Source: Flavobacteriaceae bacterium 3519-10 (GTDB lineage Bacteria > Bacteroidota > Bacteroidia > Flavobacteriales > Weeksellaceae). From it: a DNA stretch of 64,000 nucleotides. A program made the position numbers and the translations under genes. Positions 42,614 to 51,232 of the stretch are shown here, in pieces. The stretch covers positions 124,001 to 188,000 of the forward strand of contig CP001673.1 of the NCBI GenBank assembly GCA_000023725.1, in the 5' to 3' direction. The notes beneath the pieces were generated by a model, which saw nothing but the letters and a program-made list of their open reading frames with translations, had not been told where the DNA came from and did not search any database. The first letter of the stretch is position 1; each line of letters opens with the position of its first letter.

Positions 42614-43309
42614 ATGAAAATAAAGCACATTTTTTTTGACCTCGACAATACGATTTGGGACCACCGCCGAAATGCGTATTTAACGCTTAAGGACATCTAC
42701 AGCCGCGAAAACGTAAAAGACAGATATAACGTAGGCTTCGAGGAATTCCATAAAGAATACTTTACCATCAACGAAAGGCTCTGGGCACAGATCCGCGATG
42801 GCGAAATAGATAAAGAACATCTACGCAAACACCGTTTTCACGATTCGTTTCTGTTTTTCGGGATTGATGATTACGCGCTTGCACAGCTTTTTGAAAGGAA
42901 TTTCCTCGACGAAATATTAAATTACAATGATCTGGTGGAAGGTGCTTTCGATCTGCTTGAATATTTAGCCGAAAAAAATTACAGACTACACATTCTCTCC
43001 AACGGTTTTGAAGAAGTTACCTACCGCAAATGCGAACTTTCGGGCATTAAAAATTACTTCGAGACCATCACAAGCGCGGATGAGATCAATATCCGAAAAC
43101 CTCACCCCGAAATTTACGAGCACGCCCTCAAAAAAGCCGGCGCAACCATTGAAGAATCGGTGATGATTGGTGACGACTGGATTGCCGACGTAGAAGGCGG
43201 AAAATCTTATGGTTTAAAAGTGATTTTCTTCGATGTTTTCAACGATAATTTTGAAGCAGAAGATGTGCTGGTGATTAAGAAGCTGGCAGAACTTAAAAAT
43301 ATACTCTAA
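42614..43309 (+). CDS. HAD hydrolase, YjjG-type pyrimidine nucleotidase
   Basis: 231 residues from ATG 42614. HAD motifs in order: FFDLDNTIWD (motif I, nucleophile Asp at about 9), LSNGFEE (motif II), Lys in RKPHPEIYEHAL (motif III) and IGDDWIADVEGG (motif IV). A four-helix cap domain lies between I and II. YjjG-like enzymes remove phosphate from non-canonical or damaged pyrimidine nucleotides. The gene seems to be transcribed from its own promoter as a leaderless message. Confidence 0.9.
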   Translation: MKIKHIFFDLDNTIWDHRRNAYLTLKDIYSRENVKDRYNVGFEEFHKEYFTINERLWAQIRDGEIDKEHLRKHRFHDSFLFFGIDDYALAQLFERNFLDEILNYNDLVEGAFDLLEYLAEKNYRLHILSNGFEEVTYRKCELSGIKNYFETITSADEINIRKPHPEIYEHALKKAGATIEESVMIGDDWIADVEGGKSYGLKVIFFDVFNDNFEAEDVLVIKKLAELKNIL

Positions 43310-43310
43310 C

Positions 43311-43344
43311 AAAAAAACCTTTCAGCGATGAAAGGTTTTTTTTT
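43311..43344. terminator. Bidirectional terminator between the HAD gene and trpS
   Basis: AAAACCTTTCA pairs with TGAAAGGTTTT across a GCGA loop (43314-43339), flanked by A on the left and T on the right, so it can end transcription from both convergent genes. Confidence 0.85.
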
Positions 43345-43356
43345 ATGTGTAATGAT

Positions 43357-44325
43357 TTAAACTCCAAGACTTTCCCTCACTTTAGACAGGGTTTTTGCGG
43401 CAATTTCGCGCGTTTTTGTGGCGCCGGCCTGCAGCTTTTCTTCAAGCTCCGGTAAATTATTCATGTAATAGCTGAACAGTTCGCGTTCCCGTGCAAATTT
43501 TGTCAGGATTAAGTTAAGAAGTTCTGTCTTGGCATGTCCGTAGCCAAAATTTCCCGCAAGATATTTTTCGCGCAAAAATTCAGCTTCTTCGGCCGTTGCA
43601 ATCAGTTTAAAGATCGCGAAAACTTTATCAGTCTCAGGATCCTTAGGTTCCTCAAGTGATTTTGAATCTGTTTCGATGCCCATCACCTGCTTTTTAAGCT
43701 CCTTTTCGGGCAGGAAGATATTGATGATGTTGCCACGTGATTTCGACATTTTTTGGCCGTCCGTACCGGGAACATATTTGGTTTCTTCCTGAAGTTCCGC
43801 GGTTGGTAAAACAAATACTTCACCCATCTGATGATTGAATCTTGAACCCATATCCCGCGCCATTTCTAGGTGCTGCAACTGGTCTTTCCCCACCGGAACC
43901 ACCTCCGCATCGTAAAGCAGAATATCGGCTCCCATAAGCACAGGATAAGTGAAAAGCCCCGCGTTTACATCCTCCAGACGGTCGGCTTTATCTTTGAACG
44001 AATGTGCCAGCGTAAGCCTTTGATAAGGAAAGAAACACGAAAGATACCACGAAAGTTCGCAGACCTCAGGAATGTCGCTTTGTCTGTAGAAAAAGGTTTT
44101 ATCTGTATCGAGACCACATGCGAGCCATGCGGCAGCAATTTCATACGTGTTCTGCCTGAGTTCTCCAGCATTTTTAATCTGCGTTAATGAGTGCAGATTG
44201 GCGATGAAGAGAAAAGATTCGTTATCAGATTTTTTCGACAGTTCGATAGCCGGAATGATCGCGCCGAGAAGATTCCCGAGGTGCGGCGTACCTGTAGCCT
44301 GTATTCCAGTGAGGATTCGTGACAT
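43357..44325 (-). CDS. trpS: Tryptophan--tRNA ligase
   Basis: 322 residues, normal for bacterial TrpRS. The class I HIGH equivalent is TPHLGNLLGA (about residue 13), and the KMSKS loop appears as QKMSKSRGN (about 192). It charges tRNA-Trp in the cytosol. It is convergent to the HAD gene and follows lspA with a gap of 43 bases, so it may share the ileS-lspA transcript or have its own promoter; no TAnnTTTG is visible. Confidence 0.97.
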   Translation of the reverse strand: MSRILTGIQATGTPHLGNLLGAIIPAIELSKKSDNESFLFIANLHSLTQIKNAGELRQNTYEIAAAWLACGLDTDKTFFYRQSDIPEVCELSWYLSCFFPYQRLTLAHSFKDKADRLEDVNAGLFTYPVLMGADILLYDAEVVPVGKDQLQHLEMARDMGSRFNHQMGEVFVLPTAELQEETKYVPGTDGQKMSKSRGNIINIFLPEKELKKQVMGIETDSKSLEEPKDPETDKVFAIFKLIATAEEAEFLREKYLAGNFGYGHAKTELLNLILTKFARERELFSYYMNNLPELEEKLQAGATKTREIAAKTLSKVRESLGV

Positions 44326-44368
44326 TTTTTTAAAGTTTTGTTACGCTTTAATTTTATGAGTTTATGAT

Positions 44369-45010
44369 TTAGAAATCAAGTCCTTCGGGAAAAGCTTTTT
44401 TCCTGAAGATCAGCAGCAAAAGCCCGCCTACAGTAATTGCAGAATCTGCAACATTAAAGATATACTTGAAGAATTCAATATGCTTTCCGCCGATCAGCGG
44501 CCAGCTTTCCGGCACCCACCAGTCTACCAGCGGGAAATGCAGCATATCTACCACGCAGCCTTTCATGAAATGCGAGTATCCTTCTCCAAACGGAACCACT
44601 TTGGAGATGCCGCCGTAGTCGATCCAGCGGCCTACACTGTCGTCGTAAACCGTGCCGCTGTCGAAGATCAGTCCGTAGAACATCCCGTCGATTAGGTTAC
44701 CGATGGCTCCTGCAAAGATCATCGCCATTGGGATGAACAGATAATTGCTGTGGATGCCCTCCTTAAGCCACTTCCGGAACAGATAAACCATTCCGCCGAT
44801 GAGGAAGATCCGCAAAATAACCAATGCATATTTACCGAGCAGGCCACCGAAATGAAAGCCATAGGCCATCCCGGGATTTTCAACAAACGTAAGCTTGAAG
44901 CCCGGCATCACATCCACGCTTTCGCCCAGATGAAATGTTGTTTTAATGTAAAATTTAGAAACTTGATCGATTACCAGTATGATGAGTGTGATCAGAGCAA
45001 TCTTCTTCAT
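44369..45010 (-). CDS. lspA: Lipoprotein signal peptidase
   Basis: 213 residues, about 50 longer than E. coli LspA. Four membrane helices and the two catalytic aspartates are seen in GNLIDGMFYG (about 110) and YIFNVADSAIT (about 185), with FVENPGMAYG near residue 45. The extra length lies in a loop between the catalytic segments (FDSGTVYDDSVGRW and surroundings), a Bacteroidota feature. It cleaves lipoprotein signal peptides after lipidation. The start shares one base with the stop of the DUF2683 gene. Confidence 0.95.
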   Translation of the reverse strand: MKKIALITLIILVIDQVSKFYIKTTFHLGESVDVMPGFKLTFVENPGMAYGFHFGGLLGKYALVILRIFLIGGMVYLFRKWLKEGIHSNYLFIPMAMIFAGAIGNLIDGMFYGLIFDSGTVYDDSVGRWIDYGGISKVVPFGEGYSHFMKGCVVDMLHFPLVDWWVPESWPLIGGKHIEFFKYIFNVADSAITVGGLLLLIFRKKAFPEGLDF

Positions 45011-45207
45011 TATTGGTCAGTCTTAGGTTTGTCTTTATAATTTCGGGCAGGTTTTGCAGGCTTTTCCGGCCTTTTCGACTCTTGCTGAGAGGCGGTTTTA
45101 GCGTTTCTGGTGTGAAATTTTTCATACCGGATTCCCATCTCCTTCATCACGCTTTTCAGTGCGTTCAGTTCCATCTGGTTTTTTGGGTGTACTATCAGTG
45201 CTTCCAT
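45010..45207 (-). CDS. DUF2683 family small protein
   Basis: 65 residues. Begins MEALIVHPKNQMELNALKSVMKEMG, the typical start of DUF2683 proteins, then a Lys/Pro/Arg-rich disordered tail. DUF2683 proteins are small soluble Bacteroidota proteins with no known role; the helix could act as an antitoxin-like module, but no toxin gene is next to it. Stop overlaps the lspA start (TAATG). Confidence 0.8.
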   Translation of the reverse strand: MEALIVHPKNQMELNALKSVMKEMGIRYEKFHTRNAKTASQQESKRPEKPAKPARNYKDKPKTDQ

Positions 45208-45213
45208 TATTAT

Positions 45214-45453
45214 TTATTTTTTAGAGAGTTCGTCGAGGCGTTTTCTGTCTTTTTCGGAGAGGTCTGCGAGGCCGTTTTTACCCATCTTGCTCAGAAGCCT
45301 GTCGATTTCGAGTTCGCGGGCTCTTTTGTCTTCATTAAACCGGTCGTCGATCGACTGGTACTTTTGTTCTCCCCCGAAAACCTTCCTGCGCAAACTGTTG
45401 CGGAAATAATAGATAATTACTCCGGCGGCCGCTATAATTAAGATGGCTTCCAC
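45214..45453 (-). CDS. Small membrane-anchored protein, 79 aa
   Basis: One N-terminal membrane helix (residues 2-18, MEAILIIAAAGVIIYYF) followed by a charged helical tail with DDRFNEDKRARELEIDRLLSKMGKNGLADLSEKD. The C-terminal pattern, LLSKMGKNGLADLSEKDRKRLDELSK, resembles the short domain at the end of Bacteroidota rhomboid-like proteins (similar to DUF6576). Lies six bases before the DUF2683 gene. Function unknown. Confidence 0.75.
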   Translation of the reverse strand: MEAILIIAAAGVIIYYFRNSLRRKVFGGEQKYQSIDDRFNEDKRARELEIDRLLSKMGKNGLADLSEKDRKRLDELSKK

Positions 45454-45552
45454 TATCAGTTTTTGTTTTTTTTAAATTCAAATAGGTTTATAATGCACTG
45501 GCTTTCGCAGACACTATAAACCTAAAATGTGAAGGTTGAGGAAAACCGGGGC

Positions 45553-45933
45553 TTATCGCTGCAGATTCTTGGCTTCAATACTTAATGTTGCGTGCGGCAC
45601 GGCTCTTAAGCGGTCTTTACCAATCAGCTTCCCTGTAACACGGCAAATGCCGTAAGTTTTGTTCTGGATGCGGATCAACGCATTTTTCAGGTCGCGCACA
45701 AATTTTTCCTGGCGCCCGGCGAGGATCGCATTTTGCTCTTTGCTGAGCGTTTCTGCACCTTCTTCAAATGCTTTGAAGGTAGGCGAAGTGTCATCAGTAC
45801 CGTTATTCTGGTCGTTGATGAAGCTTTCCCGGATCAGCATTAAATCGCGCTCGGCTTTTTCTATTTTTTGTTGAATAAGTTCTTTGAACTCCATCAAATC
45901 GGCATCGCTATACCTTTGTCGTCCTTCTGTCAT
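45553..45933 (-). CDS. DksA/TraR-like protein lacking the zinc-finger cysteines
   Basis: 126 residues: a coiled-coil N-terminal half (about 12-80, MEFKELIQQKIEKAERDLMLI) and a C-terminal TraR/DksA finger domain in YGICRVTGKLIGKDRLRAVP. Of the four zinc-binding cysteines of DksA only one (in YGIC) is left, so zinc binding is unlikely. Similar zinc-free DksA paralogues bind the RNA polymerase secondary channel and act with ppGpp in other bacteria. It lies between ileS and the lspA group, a conserved order in Flavobacteriia as I recall it. Confidence 0.85.
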   Translation of the reverse strand: MTEGRQRYSDADLMEFKELIQQKIEKAERDLMLIRESFINDQNNGTDDTSPTFKAFEEGAETLSKEQNAILAGRQEKFVRDLKNALIRIQNKTYGICRVTGKLIGKDRLRAVPHATLSIEAKNLQR

Positions 45934-46009
45934 GTCGTTTTTGTGTTTAAGTTTGTGAATTCCTAAATAAATAAAAAATTTCGAAATCGTTAGTAATAAT
46001 TAAAGAATG

Positions 46010-49000
46010 TCAAACTTTTTTTACTAATAATTTAAATTTTACTTCATCAATTTCTATTTCGTCGAAATTTGCAAGTGAATTTACAATTTCTATTTTATCT
46101 GACAATACTTCCTGCGAAATATATTGCTCATTGAGCATCAGTTCTGCTTCGAACGGCGAGTCTTTTTCAATTTCAATCGCAATTCTGTCGGTAAGGTCGA
46201 AATCTTTATCTTTTCTTAAGTTTTGCACCCTGTTAATAAATTCGCGTGCAATTCCTTCAGATTTCAGCTCTTCAGTAATCGTAAGATCCAAGGCCACCGT
46301 AAGTTTTCCTTCACTCGCAACCGTCCAGCCCGGAATGTCTTTGGTGAAGATTTCAACATCATCTGTTGAGATTTCGTAACCCTGAATATCCATTTTACCT
46401 TCTTTCTCCAGAGCGGAAATCTGGTCAGCGGTTAGGCCGGAAATCGCGGCGCCAACGGTCTTCATGTCTTTTCCAAGTCTGGAGCCGAGGGTTTTAAAGT
46501 TGGGTTTAATCTGCTTCACGATGAGGTGCGACGCTTCATCTGCGTTAATCAGCACAAGTTCTTTTACGTTCACTTCCTGTTTGATCAGATCTGAAACCGC
46601 CATAATCTGTGCTTCGGTTTTAGCATCCAGAACCGGAACCATTACTTTCTGAAGTGGCTGCCGAACCTTTATATTTTCCTTTTTTCTTAAGGAGAAAACC
46701 ATCGACGTAACCTGTTGTGCGAGATGTGTTTTTTCAACTAAATCACTGTCAATCAGAGTTTCATCTGCTTTCGGGAAATCCGTTAAATGCACAGAGTCCG
46801 CGCCATCTTTTCCGGTTATTTTGTTCAAATCCTGATAAAGCTGGTCCATGAAGAACGGCGCAATGGGCGCTGCAATTTTGGCAACCGTCACGAGGCAGGT
46901 GTATAAGGTCTGATAGGCGGAAATCTTATCATCCGAGTAATCGCCTTTCCAGAAACGTCTTCGGCAAAGTCTTACATACCAGTTACTTAGGTTGTCGTTC
47001 ACGAAATTATTAATCGCGCGCGCTACTTTCGTGGGCTCGTAATCGTTGTAATATTCTGTAACATCTTTAACCAAAAGATTAAGTTCCGATAAAATCCAAC
47101 GGTCAATTTCCGGACGGTTTTCAATTTCTCTTTCTGAATATTTAAAGCCATCCACATTCGCGTACAGCGCAAAGAACGAATACGTGTTGTATAAAGTTCC
47201 GAAGAATTTACGGCGTACTTCGTCGATTCCTTCCACATCGAATTTGAGGTTTTCCCACGGATTCGCGTTCGCAATCATATACCAGCGCGTTGCGTCGGGG
47301 CCGTATTTTTCTAATGTCGTAAAAGGATCAACCGCATTGCCGAGTCGTTTAGACATCTTCTGGCCGTTTTTGTCGAGAACCAATCCGTTCGACATCACAT
47401 TTTTATAAGCAACCGAGTCGAAAACTGCTGTACCGATCGCATGCAAAGTGTAGAACCAGCCACGCGTTTGATCAACCCCTTCAGCAATAAAATCTGCCGG
47501 AAAGGCTTTGTTCTGATCGATAAGTTCTTTATTTTCAAAAGGATAGTGCAGCTGCGCGTAAGGCATCGAACCAGAATCGAACCATACATCGATAAGATCG
47601 GTTTCGCGATTCATTGCTTTTCCTGAAGCCGAAACAAGAATTATTTCGTCTACAATATTTTTATGCAAATCAATTTTTGCGTAATTCTCCTCGGACATGT
47701 TTCCGGTTTCGAATCCTTCGAAAGGATTTTCCGTCATGAAACCTGCGTCAATTGATTTCTGGATTTCGGTCATCAATTCCTCCACAGAACCAATGATGAT
47801 TTCTTCTTTTAAATCTTCGGTACGCCAGATCGGCAGCGGGATTCCCCAGTATCTTGAGCGGGAGAGATTCCAGTCGTTTACGTTTTCAAGCCAGTTTGCA
47901 AATCTTCCTTCACCGGTAGATTTCGGCTTCCAGTTGATGGTATCATTGAGTTCTACGAGACGGTTTTTCACCGCTGTCATTTTCACAAACCAAGAGTCCA
48001 ACGGATAATATAGAACGGGTTTGTCGGTTCTCCAGCAATGCGGATAACTGTGGACGTATTTTTCTACTTTAAAAGCTTTGTTGTCAGTCTTTAAAAGGAT
48101 TGCAAGTTCCACATCCCATGATTTTTCAGGCGCAGTTCCGTCGTCGTAATATTCGTTTTTAATATATTTTGCAGCAAAAAGTTCCGGCGTATTTCCTCCG
48201 GAGATAAATTTTCCCTGAAGATCCACCAAAGGCACCAGATTACCGTTTTCATCTTTTACCAACATAGGCGAAATGCCGTTTTCTCTTGCCACACGCGCGT
48301 CATCCGCTCCGAAAGTCGGCGCGATATGTACGATTCCCGTTCCGTCTTCGGTCGTCACAAAATCTCCGATAATTACTTTAAACGCATTTTCAGGATTTTC
48401 AGCGGGTAAAAACCACGGCAACAGCTGCTCATATTCAGTTCCGGCCAGATCGGCGCCAGTAAATTCAGCAATGATCTGATAAGGAATAACTTTGGTTTCG
48501 GAATTGTAATTCCCGAAATCTTCGTCGGTACCTTCGGCGTATTTCTTCCCGAAATTTTTCTGAAGCAGAACTTTTGCCAATATCACTGTAACCGGCTCAA
48601 AGGTGTATTGATTGAATGTTTTCACCAATACATATTCAATGTCTTTTCCTACAGCAAGTGCGGTGTTCGAAGGCAATGTCCATGGTGTGGTTGTCCAGGC
48701 TAAAATATGAATGGGCTGTTCTTTGGGTTGATCGAATTCTTCCCAATGAAGCGCTCCTCCACAACTTGCTCCTGCAATTTCTGCTGTATCGATGGTATTC
48801 TCACTCTGAACTGCTGAAATTTTCTCCGCAATCTTTTGGGACCGTTTTTTAACCTTAAACTGGGCCACAACGGTCGTATCAGAAACATCGCGGTAGGTTC
48901 CGGGCTGGTTGAGTTCGTGCGAACTTAGGCCTGTTCCGGCTTTTGGCGAATAGGGCTGAATGGTGTATCCTTTGTAAAGTAAATTTTTGTCGTAAAGCTG

Positions 49001-49495
49001 CTTCAGAAGCCACCAAACGGTCTCCATGTACTTCGGCTCGTACGTAATATAAGGATCATCAAGATCAACCCAATACCCGATTTTTTCGGTCAGGTCGTTC
49101 CAGACATCGGTGTAGCGCATCACTGCATTTCTACACGCCTGATTATAATCTTCAACCGAAATTTTAGTCCCGATATCTTCTTTAGTGATGCCCAGTTCTT
49201 TTTCCACGCCCAGTTCTATCGGTAAACCGTGGGTGTCCCAACCTGCTTTACGGAAGACCTGCTTCCCGTTTTGCGTCTGGTAGCGGCAAAAAATATCCTT
49301 TAAAGCTCTGGCCATCACGTGGTGGATGCCGGGCATTCCGTTTGCAGAAGGCGGACCTTCGTAGAAAACGTATTCCGGTTTTCCAGCCCTCAGATCAACC
49401 GATTTTTTAAAGGTTTCATCCGACTTCCAGAAAGCGCTAACCTGCGCTGCAACAGCGGATAGGTCGAGGTTTTTATATTCGTTAAACTTGTTCAT
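46010..49495 (-). CDS. ileS: Isoleucine--tRNA ligase, long (eukaryote-like) type
   Basis: 1161 residues. The HIGH motif is GMPGIHHVMAR (about 55) and KMSKRLGNAVDP (about 680), with a large editing domain between, including a central TTTPWTLPSNTALAVG. The KMSKR form, the length and absence of a C-terminal CxxC zinc finger resemble the class of IleRS often called type 2, found in Bacteroidota and linked in others to pseudomonic-acid tolerance; that property is not established here. It charges tRNA-Ile in the cytosol. The region upstream (49496-49585) shows no convincing TAnnTTTG. Confidence 0.96.
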   Translation of the reverse strand: MNKFNEYKNLDLSAVAAQVSAFWKSDETFKKSVDLRAGKPEYVFYEGPPSANGMPGIHHVMARALKDIFCRYQTQNGKQVFRKAGWDTHGLPIELGVEKELGITKEDIGTKISVEDYNQACRNAVMRYTDVWNDLTEKIGYWVDLDDPYITYEPKYMETVWWLLKQLYDKNLLYKGYTIQPYSPKAGTGLSSHELNQPGTYRDVSDTTVVAQFKVKKRSQKIAEKISAVQSENTIDTAEIAGASCGGALHWEEFDQPKEQPIHILAWTTTPWTLPSNTALAVGKDIEYVLVKTFNQYTFEPVTVILAKVLLQKNFGKKYAEGTDEDFGNYNSETKVIPYQIIAEFTGADLAGTEYEQLLPWFLPAENPENAFKVIIGDFVTTEDGTGIVHIAPTFGADDARVARENGISPMLVKDENGNLVPLVDLQGKFISGGNTPELFAAKYIKNEYYDDGTAPEKSWDVELAILLKTDNKAFKVEKYVHSYPHCWRTDKPVLYYPLDSWFVKMTAVKNRLVELNDTINWKPKSTGEGRFANWLENVNDWNLSRSRYWGIPLPIWRTEDLKEEIIIGSVEELMTEIQKSIDAGFMTENPFEGFETGNMSEENYAKIDLHKNIVDEIILVSASGKAMNRETDLIDVWFDSGSMPYAQLHYPFENKELIDQNKAFPADFIAEGVDQTRGWFYTLHAIGTAVFDSVAYKNVMSNGLVLDKNGQKMSKRLGNAVDPFTTLEKYGPDATRWYMIANANPWENLKFDVEGIDEVRRKFFGTLYNTYSFFALYANVDGFKYSEREIENRPEIDRWILSELNLLVKDVTEYYNDYEPTKVARAINNFVNDNLSNWYVRLCRRRFWKGDYSDDKISAYQTLYTCLVTVAKIAAPIAPFFMDQLYQDLNKITGKDGADSVHLTDFPKADETLIDSDLVEKTHLAQQVTSMVFSLRKKENIKVRQPLQKVMVPVLDAKTEAQIMAVSDLIKQEVNVKELVLINADEASHLIVKQIKPNFKTLGSRLGKDMKTVGAAISGLTADQISALEKEGKMDIQGYEISTDDVEIFTKDIPGWTVASEGKLTVALDLTITEELKSEGIAREFINRVQNLRKDKDFDLTDRIAIEIEKDSPFEAELMLNEQYISQEVLSDKIEIVNSLANFDEIEIDEVKFKLLVKKV

Positions 49496-49585
49496 TGCCA
49501 GTCATTTCAAATAGAATGATGCTCATTAATTAAGTTTGCGAATATAGCAAATTTTTAGGGATAAATTGTATCGGTTTCTGTGCTC

Positions 49586-51037
49586 TTATGAGGGTTGAGG
49601 AATGGATATATGAACCTTGGTTCCCGCGGGCGATCCGTTGTTATACACGTCTTCGTATTCCACCGCAAATCGGTCTGCGCCGAAATAGTTTTTCAGCATG
49701 TCGCGCGCGATATCCGTGCCTACTGATTTCGCAGGATTTTCTGTAGCGGTTTTTAGTCTTCCTGCCTCTTCGCGGCCAATGCCATTGTCTGTGATACAGA
49801 TCTTTACCTGGCCGGACTGTAGTGAAATATTAATGTTGATTTTCTTATCGGGCACTGATGAAACCCCGTGGAGAATTGCGTTTTCAATGTACGGCTGCAG
49901 AACCATTGGCGGGAGTTTTACCTGATCTACATTAATGCGCTGATCGATCTGAATGCTGAAATCGATTGGCTCATGAAAACGGAGATTTTCAATATCTACA
50001 TAGAGTTGCAGGGTATGAAGTTCTTCTGCGAGTGTGAAATCCTTCATTTTCGAGGCGGTAAGGATCGTGCGCATAATTTTGGAAAACTTGGTGAGATAGT
50101 TCAGCGCGTTCTGGCTGTCGTTTTCTAAAATACAGTATCTGATGGAATTTAATGCGTTAAAGATGAAGTGTGGATTCATTTGGCTCTGAAGTACAGATAG
50201 TTTCAAATCCGAAATCTCCTGAAGATATTTAAATTTTTCGTTTTCGGCCGTGAGGCGTTTTTCATTTTCGATGTTCACCTGATCTTTTAGCATTTCGTTT
50301 TTCTTCAGCTGAATTACAAGACCCTTCTGGTAACTCACTTTATTAATGAAGGTAATCTTCTGCCTATGTCCAAGCGCTAACGAAAACGCAAGATTTTCTA
50401 TCAGCAGACCACCAAAATAAATAAAGTCGCCCATTTTTCTGGTGATATTGATGAAAGGCAGTTCGCGGATAAAATGGATTCCTATTACAGAGCAGACGAA
50501 AAGTACAAGCCCTCCAAAAATTATATAATATTTGAGGTTATTTTTTAATTTCGTCAGAAGGTAAAAACAAAGCGCCGTATGAACTGTTATTAAAAGAGTG
50601 AATAAATTTTTGAAAATGTAAAGATGGTTAGTGCCGAAATATATTTGAGTTACAAAGGCTAAAATGCCCATGATCAGAAGTGCACCCGCAGGATATACCA
50701 TTATTCTGTACCATGCTGGTTTATGCAATTTTATGTTTAAAAATTCGGCAAAGAAAAAGAAATAAATGCAGTTGAAAACGATGGTAAACAGAATCTTTGT
50801 ATGGTCGTTAAAGCCCAGCAACGGCGAAAACGTGGCAACGATCCCGCCCTCCACCAGAGGGATGTAAGCCAGAAAAGAAAAAAAACAGTACGCACTGTAG
50901 AGAAGATAGGATCTTTCTCTGTTTTGAAAGTACATTGCGAGATGAAAAAGCGACAGAAGAATTAGACCGCCGAGGACCAGATAAAGGATGCCACCGTATG
51001 TGTCGTGTTCGATCATCGTCTGGAATAGATTTTTCAT
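49586..51037 (-). CDS. LytS/YpdA-type sensor histidine kinase
   Basis: 483 residues from ATG 51037; a longer frame from TTG 51136 is rejected because the -7 element lies inside it. Seven or so membrane helices (about 15-230) form the sensor, followed by a coiled coil, the His_kinase domain with SQMNPHFIFNALNSIRY (His at about 300) and an HATPase domain with DNGIGREEAGRL (about 440). Kinases of this type usually phosphorylate LytTR response regulators; no such gene is next to it, so the partner is elsewhere. Signal unknown. Confidence 0.9.
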   Translation of the reverse strand: MKNLFQTMIEHDTYGGILYLVLGGLILLSLFHLAMYFQNRERSYLLYSAYCFFSFLAYIPLVEGGIVATFSPLLGFNDHTKILFTIVFNCIYFFFFAEFLNIKLHKPAWYRIMVYPAGALLIMGILAFVTQIYFGTNHLYIFKNLFTLLITVHTALCFYLLTKLKNNLKYYIIFGGLVLFVCSVIGIHFIRELPFINITRKMGDFIYFGGLLIENLAFSLALGHRQKITFINKVSYQKGLVIQLKKNEMLKDQVNIENEKRLTAENEKFKYLQEISDLKLSVLQSQMNPHFIFNALNSIRYCILENDSQNALNYLTKFSKIMRTILTASKMKDFTLAEELHTLQLYVDIENLRFHEPIDFSIQIDQRINVDQVKLPPMVLQPYIENAILHGVSSVPDKKININISLQSGQVKICITDNGIGREEAGRLKTATENPAKSVGTDIARDMLKNYFGADRFAVEYEDVYNNGSPAGTKVHISIPQPS

Positions 51038-51057
51038 CAATAAAATTGTGTTTTTTT

Positions 51058-51084
51058 CAAAAGTACTGAAATTCACCCGTACAA
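51058..51084 (-). promoter_or_regulatory. Promoter of the LytS-like kinase
   Basis: Minus strand: TTG (plus 51082-51084), 16 bases, TACTTTTG (plus 51058-51065). ATG 51037 is 20 bases downstream; the element lies inside the longer open frame, supporting the shorter start. Confidence 0.5.
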
Positions 51085-51210
51085 TTCGAACAGAAACACG
51101 AAAAGTAAGATGCTTACCTTTATCAAATAGGGCCAATCTATGCAGAAGTATTTATTGTTGAGATTTTTCGCCGCAGCACCGCCTCTGAATACGCATTAAA
51201 AAAAAACTTC

Positions 51211-51218
51211 TACTTTTG
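51211..51218 (+). promoter_or_regulatory. -7 promoter element of topA
   Basis: TACTTTTG fits TAnnTTTG, 14 bases before ATG 51233. Confidence 0.5.
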
Positions 51219-51232
51219 CAAAAATTTAGTGA

